17,313 nucleotides of DNA from Actinomycetes bacterium (lineage in GTDB: Bacteria > Actinomycetota > Thermoleophilia > Solirubrobacterales > Solirubrobacteraceae), in NCBI GenBank assembly GCA_023404805.1, contig JAEYAL010000130.1, positions 1-17,313 on the forward strand, given 5' to 3'. A program made the translations under genes and the position numbers. This document shows positions 8,406 to 15,510 of the stretch, one piece after another (the stretch's first letter is position 1; every line of letters starts with the position of its first letter). The notes under the pieces are model-generated. The model did no database searches and was not told where the DNA came from. It was given only the letters and a program-made list of their open reading frames with translations.

Positions 8406-10750
8406 CGCGGAGCCTTTTTGGATAGGGATGGGGTGCGAGCTGCGCGATTCGCTTCGAATGCCTTGAGGAAGGACTCTTCGCCGCTCGGGATATCACTCGC
8501 TGGTATGGATTCCGATTTAGTATTCGAAGCCGAAGCAGTTCGCAAGGGCCCGGCGAGCGGATCGTTCGGTTTGTGAGCGTTCCACGCAAGCCTGAGGGCA
8601 TCCAGCTCGGTTTGGAGCCGCTCCTCCAAAGTCGAGCGCGGCTGCCAGATCCCACGATCAATCATGTTTTGCCTGACGCGCTCCGCGTCCTCAGGGCGTT
8701 CCGGCTCCGCCTTTGGCACGCTCAGGGTAAACGGGTCGCGCTCAACACCGTCTACCACTCCTCGCACGAGCGCTTGGTACTGGCCGATGCGCCGAATCTG
8801 ACTTTCTGGAACGGCAAACTCCTCGGCGCACGTTCGGACGTCGGTGCCAGAAATCTTCATGCATACGATGGTCCCTACGTTTGAAAAGATGGCCTCGCGG
8901 ATGCGGGTCGAGGGTGCGCCTTCGAAACGCGAAAACGCTTCCAGTTGCCGAAGATTCTGGTGTGCAAACGTGAGTCCAAAGCCAAACTTGCGAGCCTCTG
9001 CCACGAGCCCTTCTACATCCGCTGAAACGAACTTCTGAAACTCGTCAATATGAACAAAGAACGGATCGTCCGAGTCTCGTTTGGAGCTCATCGCAGCCCG
9101 CCGAAGTCGTGAGAAGATCAAACTTCCAAGGAACGCGGCGGCTGAGGCTCCCATCTGCGACTCAGGCAGCTTGACGAGCAGGATCCCGTTTTGCCGCATG
9201 AGATCTTCTATTGAGAGAGCTGTAGACGGTCCGCTAGTCACGAGGCCTAGGACGCTTGACAAGGTGAAGTCACTGAACTTGCTCTTGACCCAGCGGGTGA
9301 GCTCGGCCAGGTCGGAGCCTCCGACGCGGCGCATCGCCTGCCACTCCTCGATGAGGCCCGCACTCTCGACTCCTAGATGATCCGGAGCCCAGCGCCGACC
9401 CTTGTCAGAGAGGAAAAGGGTGAGACCTGCCACGATCGATGGAACATCGACTAGGCTCCGCATGCTGTCATTCATAATGGTCGCCAAGAACATACGAACG
9501 TTGTCTTCGAATACGGGCCCGGTCCACTGATTGAAGCTTCTATGAATAATTACCTCGAGCAATTCCGCAATCGCAAGTTCCGCTTCCTGGGGATTGCGTA
9601 CATCGGAAATCAGAGGATTGAATACCGGCAGGTGGCTCGACTCACTGAAATCCAGCAGGATTGCATCGTCGATGCGATTGCCGAGTCGCGATAGCAAGTG
9701 ATCCACAAGATCGCCGTGGGGGTCGATGACCGCCACCCCTCGACCATTTTGGATGTCCTGCGCGATCAGGTGTTTGAGGAGGTTGGTCTTCCCGGAGCCG
9801 GTCTTCCCGATCACGTAGGTGTGCTTGGTCCGATCCTCCGCGCTGGGTCTAACCTCGACCTGTTCGTCGAATCTCGGGCCCTGGCGAGTGACCTGTCCGA
9901 AGGCCGCCTCCGTCCCTCCGGGCACTCGGAACCGAGCTGGCAGGCGCGTCGCGTCTGAGTCAGAGAGCCCCCGGCCTTGGATTCGACCATGCGGCGGGTG
10001 GAAGAGTCTGATGGCGTCTTCTGGCGCAGCGATGACGCGGCTGTCCCCGCGGCGCTGCTGGAACACGGGAGACCTGGGTGCAGGCACGCCCTTTACGGCC
10101 ACGCCCAATGTGCTGCGACCAATTGCTTGGACGAGAACGCGGTCGTCGAGCTCTGACGTCGAGTGGACGATGACCCGAACTTCGAGTGCGTGGTCTGAAC
10201 GCTCGGCTTGCAGTGCTGCCGCTACGAAGAACCGGGTGGCAGCGTCCATTTCTTGAAGGCCCGAAAGCGGTAGTCCGGAGTGGAGCTGATGCGACGCGTC
10301 GGTTGCGGTACAGACCCAGTCCACTGCGATGGGGTCGTCAAGTCGACGTAGAACGTCGACCAGAGGGCCGCCGTCGCGCTTCAGGGGGATGTGGCTGAGG
10401 GCCTCCGCCGGTTCCAGCCGGAGACGCTTGCGGCCGGGAGGGAGCAGCTTGTCCTTGCTGCCGAATACGCCCCACGCAGGGAGGAACGCCACCGCAAGTT
10501 GATCTCGAAGGGAGCGCTGCTCCTGGTCAGAGAGGACGTCCGCCGTCCTGCCGACGAGCAGCACTTTGAAGTGCGCCGCCATGTCGTGTTCGGGCTCCGT
10601 CGCGGTCTCGAGGCGGTAGATCAGCGCGACGTCCGGGTTGGCGAGGTCGCGAAACACGCGTAGGACCTCGAGCTGAGCGGGAAGCGTGTCGATCGCCTCG
10701 TCGGAGTCGTACCGGCCCAGGGCGAAGGAGAAGAACACGTGATGCGCCAC
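8402..10750 (-). CDS. VirD4/TraG/HerA-like DNA-translocating ATPase
   Basis: A 782-residue P-loop ATPase of the FtsK/HerA superfamily, type IV coupling protein-like. Walker A GKTGSGKT is at 315-322. A family motif VIDPHGDLVDHLL at about 341-353 is followed by DDAILLDFSE...FNPL. Walker B is FFVHIDEF at 564-571 (D569, E570), the AHQNLRQL motif at 596-603, and VGTIVCMKISGTDV at 625-638. The first 300 residues or so are a divergent region with no clear transmembrane helix, unlike classical VirD4, so the protein is probably soluble. Such enzymes pump DNA through a hexameric ring. No relaxase, VirB4 or channel genes are visible nearby. The GTG at 10750 lies 6 nt after TAGAAT, so translation is probably leaderless. 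Third-codon positions are more AT-rich than in neighbouring regions, suggesting an acquired module. Confidence 0.88.
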   Translation of the reverse strand: MAHHVFFSFALGRYDSDEAIDTLPAQLEVLRVFRDLANPDVALIYRLETATEPEHDMAAHFKVLLVGRTADVLSDQEQRSLRDQLAVAFLPAWGVFGSKDKLLPPGRKRLRLEPAEALSHIPLKRDGGPLVDVLRRLDDPIAVDWVCTATDASHQLHSGLPLSGLQEMDAATRFFVAAALQAERSDHALEVRVIVHSTSELDDRVLVQAIGRSTLGVAVKGVPAPRSPVFQQRRGDSRVIAAPEDAIRLFHPPHGRIQGRGLSDSDATRLPARFRVPGGTEAAFGQVTRQGPRFDEQVEVRPSAEDRTKHTYVIGKTGSGKTNLLKHLIAQDIQNGRGVAVIDPHGDLVDHLLSRLGNRIDDAILLDFSESSHLPVFNPLISDVRNPQEAELAIAELLEVIIHRSFNQWTGPVFEDNVRMFLATIMNDSMRSLVDVPSIVAGLTLFLSDKGRRWAPDHLGVESAGLIEEWQAMRRVGGSDLAELTRWVKSKFSDFTLSSVLGLVTSGPSTALSIEDLMRQNGILLVKLPESQMGASAAAFLGSLIFSRLRRAAMSSKRDSDDPFFVHIDEFQKFVSADVEGLVAEARKFGFGLTFAHQNLRQLEAFSRFEGAPSTRIREAIFSNVGTIVCMKISGTDVRTCAEEFAVPESQIRRIGQYQALVRGVVDGVERDPFTLSVPKAEPERPEDAERVRQNMIDRGIWQPRSTLEERLQTELDALRLAWNAHKPNDPLAGPLRTASASNTKSESIPASDIPSGEESFLKAFEANRAARTPSLSKKAPR

Positions 10751-10824
10751 GCCGTCATTCTAACCGTACAAGGCAAAAGCGCAAGGTCATTTGGTGGCTG
10801 CGCCTTCTATGGTAGGCTCGGCGC
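10751..10824. promoter_or_regulatory. Divergent promoter region of the island
   Basis: Two start codons face away from each other across 74 bp. Minus strand: TTGCGC (10784 to 10779), 16 nt, TAGAAT (10762 to 10757), 6 nt, GTG 10750. Plus strand: TTGGTG (10791-10796), 16 nt, TAGGCT (10813-10818), 6 nt, GTG 10825. The two -35 elements sit back to back 6 bp apart, so one regulator could control both directions. The small DNA-binding proteins encoded on either side are candidates. Confidence 0.6.
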
Positions 10825-11372
10825 GTGGGATTTGAGTTGGCTAAAGGCGATGACCTGGCCCTCAAGGGGCGCCGGGCAGCGGTTGCGTCCGTGTCGGGCC
10901 GGACGACGCGGGACGGGTAGCCAATGCCGCCGCATTACGCGTATGCCTGGGAGGTCCCTGGCGCCGACCTGGTGTTTCTGTACACGGGGTCGGATGAAGC
11001 CCTCCTCGTCGCCCGCACCGGCACCGTCGTCTCGCGAGCAGAGACGGGATTCGGTGAGGGAGTGGTCTTTTCGGAGGTCCCGCCCGTCTCGGAACTCGAT
11101 GGCTCGCTGGGGTTCTGCGTCTACGACAAGCTTCTATTGCTCGGGCCGCTCCCGGCCGTAGTCGCGGTGTGGCGGGACGGGCTGAACCCCCTCAAACAGG
11201 TGTCTAGCCACGAGTGGCTGTTGAGCCGCCCCGCCAACACGCCGATTCCGCTCGACTTCATCGTCGGAGTAGGGGTCTTGGGCCCCGCTGGCTGGTCTCT
11301 AAGCGCAAGCCTCCGGATCTGCTGATCCGTCGGCTGCCGATGGAGCGGACCGGTCTGTTGTACCTTGGTTGA
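10825..11372 (+). pseudogene. Probable interrupted gene: in-frame TAG and a -1 frame change
   Basis: A leaderless-type start (TAGGCT, 6 nt, GTG 10825) opens 31 codons with coding-like GC3 (about 24 of 31) that end at TAG 10918-10920. The next in-frame ATG is only one codon further (10924), and the same frame stays open to 11325. A single C-to-T change (CAG to TAG) would explain the break. Later, GC-rich third positions leave this frame at about 11286 and move to the -1 frame, which stays open to TGA 11370-11372 and ends in DLLIRRLPMERTGLLYLG. The switch falls on G-GGC-CCC (11280-11286). A gene of about 183 codons damaged twice is the simplest reading. Readthrough and programmed frameshifting, or assembly errors, are alternatives. 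No homologue is recognised. Confidence 0.5.
10924..11325 (+). CDS. Hypothetical protein, the uninterrupted 133-codon part of the broken gene
   Basis: If translated alone, the ATG at 10924 gives 133 residues starting MPPHYAYAWEVPGADLVFLYTG and ending in GWSLSASLRIC. The ribosome site is poor (GGACGGG upstream, overlapping the TAG stop of the 31-codon leader), so it would need coupling to that leader or reinitiation. Predicted content is mostly beta strands (ADLVFLYT, ALLVARTGTVVS, GFCVYDKLLLLG) with no transmembrane segment and no recognised motif. The last dozen or so codons have poorer GC3 than the overlapping -1 frame, so the true C-terminus may be the frameshifted one. I do not recognise a family. 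Confidence 0.45.
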   Translation: MPPHYAYAWEVPGADLVFLYTGSDEALLVARTGTVVSRAETGFGEGVVFSEVPPVSELDGSLGFCVYDKLLLLGPLPAVVAVWRDGLNPLKQVSSHEWLLSRPANTPIPLDFIVGVGVLGPAGWSLSASLRIC

Positions 11373-11375
11373 ACT

Positions 11376-11918
11376 ATGCCGGAGCTTCCTGGCGTTCCAT
11401 TTCTTTCGCCGAGTCGCGACGGCTACGTCCTAGACGGCGAACACTTCCTCGGCTTCGCCGACAGGCCTGACGCTGCGCTCAGCGCGCGCAAGCGAATCGC
11501 CCGCTGGGCAGTCGCCTTCGACTCGGACACCGCAACTGAGGTTCAGCACGATCTGGCTTGTTCGCGGGAAACGGATTCGACGGCAGACCTTGAGCGTCTC
11601 ACCTTTGAGGCCATGGTCGCGGCAGACGACGTGTGTGCGCGGCGGGAAGGATTTCCGGAGCGCTTGCAAGCCGCGCAGCGGGCTCTCGTGCGCGATCCAG
11701 GCGTGGCTCTGGAAGGTGCGCGTTATCCTCTCGAGCAGGAACAAGTAGTCCTCCTCTCAGGAGTTGACTCCGGGCAGCTGAGGGGATGGATCGCGACCGG
11801 ACTCGTTCCCGCGCATTCGTTGCGCGGCTCTCTCCGCTTCGGCCCGGCCGGGCTGGCCAAGGCCCTACTGCTCGCGACTTCGGCCGCACGCCCACGAGGG
11901 TCAAGAGGGCGCGCTTAA
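11376..11918 (+). CDS. Protein with MerR-like C-terminal helix-turn-helix
   Basis: A 180-residue protein of unassigned function. Residues about 123-168 (QVVLLSGVDSGQLRGWIATG and then LVPAH...GSLRFGPAGLAKALLLA) follow the MerR winged-helix pattern: helix, turn, LR.W...GLV.., then a wing with RF. Here it is C-terminal rather than N-terminal. The first 115 residues or so (HFLGFADRPDAALSARKRIARWAVAF, acidic stretches, LQAAQRALVRDPGV) are not recognised and carry no sensor motif. The ATG at 11376 comes 4 nt after the TGA of the -1 frame of the preceding gene, and TACCTT (11361-11366) could also act as a nearby -10. It probably belongs with the upstream gene and is a candidate regulator of the divergent operon. 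Confidence 0.6.
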   Translation: MPELPGVPFLSPSRDGYVLDGEHFLGFADRPDAALSARKRIARWAVAFDSDTATEVQHDLACSRETDSTADLERLTFEAMVAADDVCARREGFPERLQAAQRALVRDPGVALEGARYPLEQEQVVLLSGVDSGQLRGWIATGLVPAHSLRGSLRFGPAGLAKALLLATSAARPRGSRGRA

Positions 11919-11919
11919 C

Positions 11920-11955
11920 CAAAAGCGCCGCTGCGGCCCGGGCCACAGCGGCGCT
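11920..11955 (-). terminator. Intrinsic terminator of the subtilase gene
   Basis: AGCGCCGCTG (11924-11933) pairs with CAGCGGCGCT (11946-11955), with GGC/GCC in the 12-nt loop. Read on the minus strand it is followed by a T run (11924 to 11921). It sits 26 bp beyond the subtilase stop and also faces the end of the MerR-like gene, so it separates two convergent units. Confidence 0.75.
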
Positions 11956-11981
11956 CTCGCCAGGCGCTTCTGCGCTCGCGG

Positions 11982-14669
11982 TCAGCAGACCGGGTACGGG
12001 ATGAAGATCCCGATCTCGTCCTTGCTCGTGCCGTTCGAATCGGTCGCGGTGAAGATCAGCGTCGCCGAGCCTCCGCCGCAGTTGAACGGGACGGTGTCGC
12101 CAGGCTTCCAGTTGATCTGGTTGCCGGTGCCGATCGTGTAGGTCGTCGAGCCGTCCTTGAGGGTCCACGTGCCGGCGATCGTCTCGGTGCCGTCCGGGTC
12201 GACCGCGCTGGCCTTCAGCACGTACGTCGTGCCCGGGTCGAGCGACTGGGCGTTGTCGGGCTGCAGGATCGACACGATCGGCGGCGCGTTCAGCGGCGGG
12301 TCGACCACCGAGAAGGACCGCGTCTGCGACGCCTTGCCGCCCGCCTCGTCGGTCACGGTCAGCTTCACCGACCGCGCGCCGTTCTGAGCGAACGTGAACT
12401 GCGGCTGGCAGCCCGTGGCGGTCTGCGTCGGCACGCCCGTGCCGGTGATCTCCCAGGCGAGGCTGCCGCAGGCGACGCCGCCGAGTTGGTTCGGATCCAG
12501 GCCCGAGCCCTCGAACTTGTACGGAATGCCGCGGTAGAGCTTGTCGCCCGCGAACGGCGAGGCGATCGCAGCCGTCGGCGCCTGGTTGGTGCCGGTGATC
12601 TCGATCGAATCGGTGTGGCTGAGGCCTGCGCCGTTGGTCGCCTTCACGGTGACGGTGCGCTTGCCAGCCGACGAGAGCACGCCGTTGATGCTGGCACCGG
12701 TGCCGAGCTGGCCGTCCTCCGGCGAGCTCCACACGTAGGAGCAGCAGCTCGGCGAGCCGAACACGGTGTAGACCTTGGCCTGCATCTGCAGGCCGCCGAA
12801 GCCGCCGTACGGCCCGCCGGACTGGGTCGCCGCGCGGTCGATCTTCACAAACGGCGGGAAGACCGACGACGGGAACGCCCACTTGATGGCGGCGTCCGCG
12901 TTCACGATCCGCGAGACCTCCTTGTCGGGCGACGAGCTCGCCGTCTCCTTGAGGCCCTGCTCGAGCTGCTGCGGCGTGAGCGACGGGTTGGCGGCGAGCA
13001 TCATGGTCGCGACTCCGGCGACGAACGGCGACGAGAAGCTCGTGCCGCTCTTGGTCTGGTTGTTGTTGGTCGATCCGTCAGCGCCGACGGCGGTTGTCCA
13101 CGGCGCGAAGATGTCGACGTCCGACGTGGCCGCGTTCTCGGTCCACTCAAAGCCGAAGTTCGACCCGACTTCCTTGCCCTTCGGGGCGCGCTGGCGGCGC
13201 AGGTCGCTGCCGACACCGCCGACGCAGAGCACCGCGTCGTTCTCGCACGGCGCGATCCACTCCTCTTCCCAGCAGACGATGAAGCAGTCCTCGGCGTCGA
13301 CGTCGCGGTCGTCGTTGCCCGCCGAGGCGACGACCAGGGCGCCCTGCTCGCGGGCCTCCTGCGTGGCGTCCTCGAACGGGATGTTGATGAACGACACGAG
13401 GGCGTCCATCTCATAGCCGGAGCTGATGTTGATGACCTTGGCGCCGGCCTCAAAAGCCTCGTAGATCGCGTCGATCGAGTCGAACATCGTCGCACCCTGC
13501 ATCTGCACGGCCTGGACGTCGGCGACCTGGCCGGCGACGCCAGCGACGCCGACGCCGTTGTCGATCGTGGCGGCTGCCGCCGAAGCGACGTTGGTGCCGT
13601 GCCAGAGGCACTGGTTGCCACCGGTGCACTGCATCAGGTTCTGACCCTGGCCCCAGTCGCCGGTGCGCACGCCGAAGTCGGCAATGGTGGCTGGCGTCGT
13701 GGCGAAGCCTCCGTCGACGACGGCCAGCTTGACGTGGCGGCTCGCGGCGCCGCCGATCAGCAGCGTGCGCCACGCCTCGCCGACCGCGATCGGGCCGGGG
13801 GACGCGTTGTACCACTGGCCGAAGCCGTCGCCGCCGTCTTTCTCAGCCGTGGTGCGGTCCTCGACGGCCGTGCCGCCGACGATCGTGTTGAGCGAGACCT
13901 TCAGGCCGTGCGTCGCCGCATCGGCGACGACGGCCAGCAGCTTCAGGGAGCGCTGGTCGGAGGTCTTGGCGGTGCCGCGCGAAGCCGGGTCGAGCGTGCG
14001 CAGGTCGGCGGGCAGGCCAGACGTGTCGGCACCCGAGGCGTCGATGCGCAGCAGCCAGGTGTCGACGCCGTCGGCGGGCGCGTCGTGGAAGTCGACGACC
14101 TTGCCCTTCCACTTGGCGGCGAACTTCTCGACGGCGGGCTTGTCGTTGCTGGAGACGAGCACCTCGTCGGTGACGAACTCCATCGTGGTGCCCTCGCCCT
14201 TGAACGCCGCGACGGAGCGGGCGGGGCCCCCGTCGATGCCGGCGATCGACTTGGTCTCGTGCGGGACCGATGCCACCGTGACCTTCGGCGCGGCGAGGCC
14301 GCAGGACTTCGTCGACTTCGCGTACTTGCCGAAGATCGTCTGCTGCGCCTCGCGCGCGGCGTCAGCCACGACCACGCCGGCCGTGCTCTTCGCGGGGGTC
14401 TTGTACTTCTTCGTGGCGTTCACGACGCCCGAGAGGTCTTTGACGGTGGCGCACCACTTGCGCGCCTTGTAGTCGCGTTTGGCCTTGTCGACCCGTCCCT
14501 TGAGGTCCTTCGCGGCCTTCTTGCCGAGTCCGGACTTCTGCTGCGTGATCGCAGTGCTGACGGGTTTGAGTGGGGTGGAGGCGGCAGCCTGTGCCGGGGC
14601 CGCGCTGCTCGCACAGGCGAGAGCAGCGGTCCCGAGCAGCACGGCCACCCGATGCTGGTATTGGCGCAT
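11982..14669 (-). CDS. Secreted subtilisin-like (S8) serine protease with C-terminal Ig/PKD-like domains
   Basis: An 895-residue exported peptidase. The signal peptide is residues 1 to about 29 (MRQYQHRVAVLLGTAALACA, then ...APAQA). A pro-region with a Lys-rich helical part (about 45-125) and a possible inhibitor-like segment (165-210) precedes the catalytic domain. The triad is visible: D319 (LAVVDGG), H357 (WHGTNVASA) and S544 (SGTSFSSPFVAG), with oxyanion N452 (ASAGND). A Cys- and acid-rich stretch follows N452 (C462, C466, C475, C482), probably disulfides. After residue 600, three beta-rich repeats resemble PKD/Ig folds (VTVKATNGAGLSHTDS, VKLTVTDEAGGKAS, LIFTATDSNGTS), likely for substrate or cell-surface binding. 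The ATG lies 8 nt after TACGGT, so translation is likely leaderless. It degrades extracellular protein; the substrate is unknown. Confidence 0.93.
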   Translation of the reverse strand: MRQYQHRVAVLLGTAALACASSAAPAQAAASTPLKPVSTAITQQKSGLGKKAAKDLKGRVDKAKRDYKARKWCATVKDLSGVVNATKKYKTPAKSTAGVVVADAAREAQQTIFGKYAKSTKSCGLAAPKVTVASVPHETKSIAGIDGGPARSVAAFKGEGTTMEFVTDEVLVSSNDKPAVEKFAAKWKGKVVDFHDAPADGVDTWLLRIDASGADTSGLPADLRTLDPASRGTAKTSDQRSLKLLAVVADAATHGLKVSLNTIVGGTAVEDRTTAEKDGGDGFGQWYNASPGPIAVGEAWRTLLIGGAASRHVKLAVVDGGFATTPATIADFGVRTGDWGQGQNLMQCTGGNQCLWHGTNVASAAAATIDNGVGVAGVAGQVADVQAVQMQGATMFDSIDAIYEAFEAGAKVINISSGYEMDALVSFINIPFEDATQEAREQGALVVASAGNDDRDVDAEDCFIVCWEEEWIAPCENDAVLCVGGVGSDLRRQRAPKGKEVGSNFGFEWTENAATSDVDIFAPWTTAVGADGSTNNNQTKSGTSFSSPFVAGVATMMLAANPSLTPQQLEQGLKETASSSPDKEVSRIVNADAAIKWAFPSSVFPPFVKIDRAATQSGGPYGGFGGLQMQAKVYTVFGSPSCCSYVWSSPEDGQLGTGASINGVLSSAGKRTVTVKATNGAGLSHTDSIEITGTNQAPTAAIASPFAGDKLYRGIPYKFEGSGLDPNQLGGVACGSLAWEITGTGVPTQTATGCQPQFTFAQNGARSVKLTVTDEAGGKASQTRSFSVVDPPLNAPPIVSILQPDNAQSLDPGTTYVLKASAVDPDGTETIAGTWTLKDGSTTYTIGTGNQINWKPGDTVPFNCGGGSATLIFTATDSNGTSKDEIGIFIPYPVC

Positions 14670-14677
14670 GAATGGGC

Positions 14678-14706
14678 ACCGTAGTCCAGGACCGCAGACG
14701 CGCCAA
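14678..14706 (-). promoter_or_regulatory. Leaderless promoter of the subtilase gene
   Basis: On the minus strand, TTGGCG (14706 to 14701), a 17-nt spacer, TACGGT (14683 to 14678), then 8 nt (GCCCATTC) and the ATG at 14669. Spacing fits a housekeeping sigma promoter with the transcript starting at or next to the start codon. There is no Shine-Dalgarno sequence. Confidence 0.6.
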
Positions 14707-14790
14707 CGAGGTCGATTGCAATGCGAGCGACCAGCGGTATCCGAGTAGCGGCCGTGAGCGCCGCGCCGAGGCGGCCGCGCGTGCGAGCCG

Positions 14791-14820
14791 TTCGGCGCAA
14801 CGGCCTCGGACGGCTAGCGT
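14791..14820 (+). promoter_or_regulatory. Putative leaderless promoter of the alpha/beta-hydrolase gene
   Basis: TTCGGC (14791-14796) and TAGCGT (14815-14820), 18 nt apart, then 8 nt to the ATG at 14829. It carries the octamer CTAGCGTC shared with two other upstream regions. The -35 is weak. Confidence 0.45.
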
Positions 14821-14828
14821 CGGCGCTG

Positions 14829-15473
14829 ATGGTTGACGGTGAACTGCTCGACACCCCGCACGGCCCCGCGCGCGTCTTCCGGCGGCCTGCCGACGAAGGC
14901 GCGGATGCCGCGAAGCGCCGCTCGGCGAACGGCGCGTCGGCTGAGGCGACGCTGCTGCTCGGCCACGGCGCGGGCGGCTCGGTCGAGGCTCCCGACATCC
15001 AAGCCGTCACGAGCGCCGCGACGGCGGCCGGGATCGACGTCGTGCTCGTCGAGCAGCCCTACCGCGTCGCGGGCAAGCGCTCTGCAGCGCCGGCGCCGAA
15101 GCTCGACGAGGCGTGGGCGTCGGTCGTCGAACAGCTCGGCCTCGCCGGCAGCACCGTGCCGTTCTTCGCCGGCGGCCGCTCGTCGGGTGCGCGCGTCGCC
15201 TGCCGCACCGCCAAGGCCACCGGCGCGGCCGGCGTCGTGTGTCTCGCGTTCCCGCTGATCACGCCCAAGGGCGCGAGCCGCCAGGACGAGCTCGACGCGG
15301 CCGGCGTCCCGGTGTTCATCGCGCAGGGCGAGAGCGACCGCTTCGGGATGCCAGAGCCGGGGGAGGGGCGCGAGGTCGTGCGCGTGCGCGGCGACCATGG
15401 GCTGAAGCGCGACCTCGACGTGGTCTCCGCTGCGGTGGTCGCCTGGATCCAGCGTCAGCTCCCCGCCGGGTAA
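14829..15473 (+). CDS. Alpha/beta-hydrolase, KANL3/Tex30-like family
   Basis: A 214-residue cytoplasmic hydrolase. Motifs in order: LLLGHGAGG (oxyanion-hole loop, 42-50), the nucleophile elbow GGRSSGARVA with S118, AQGESDRFGMP with acid D170, and GDHGLK with H190. The compact size, HGAGG loop and GRSSGAR elbow match the KANL3/Tex30-type subgroup (often annotated as dienelactone-hydrolase-like or hydrolase of the alpha/beta superfamily); the substrate is not known. The ATG at 14829 is preferred because conserved sequence begins with MVDGELLDTPHGPARVF and a TAGCGT hexamer lies 8 nt upstream. A longer frame to 14721 has Arg/Ala-rich, non-conserved-looking sequence that would cover the promoter. 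It is divergent from the subtilase and is followed by a GC-rich CCCCCGGGGG palindrome (15479-15488). Confidence 0.88.
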   Translation: MVDGELLDTPHGPARVFRRPADEGADAAKRRSANGASAEATLLLGHGAGGSVEAPDIQAVTSAATAAGIDVVLVEQPYRVAGKRSAAPAPKLDEAWASVVEQLGLAGSTVPFFAGGRSSGARVACRTAKATGAAGVVCLAFPLITPKGASRQDELDAAGVPVFIAQGESDRFGMPEPGEGREVVRVRGDHGLKRDLDVVSAAVVAWIQRQLPAG

Positions 15474-15510
15474 TCGGACCCCCGGGGGACGTTTCTCCAG
15501 TCGTGCCAAC

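Noticed and set aside
8402..10750. HerA-NurA end-resection helicase
   Set aside because: No NurA nuclease gene adjoins it, and the DPHGDLVDHLL and ISGTDV motifs fit coupling-type ATPases better.
12486..14684. Plus-strand open frame of about 730 codons across the subtilase
   Set aside because: Shadow of the S8 protease. It has Arg/Val/Gly/Asp low-complexity content and no family motif, whereas the minus strand has the full catalytic triad and a signal peptide.
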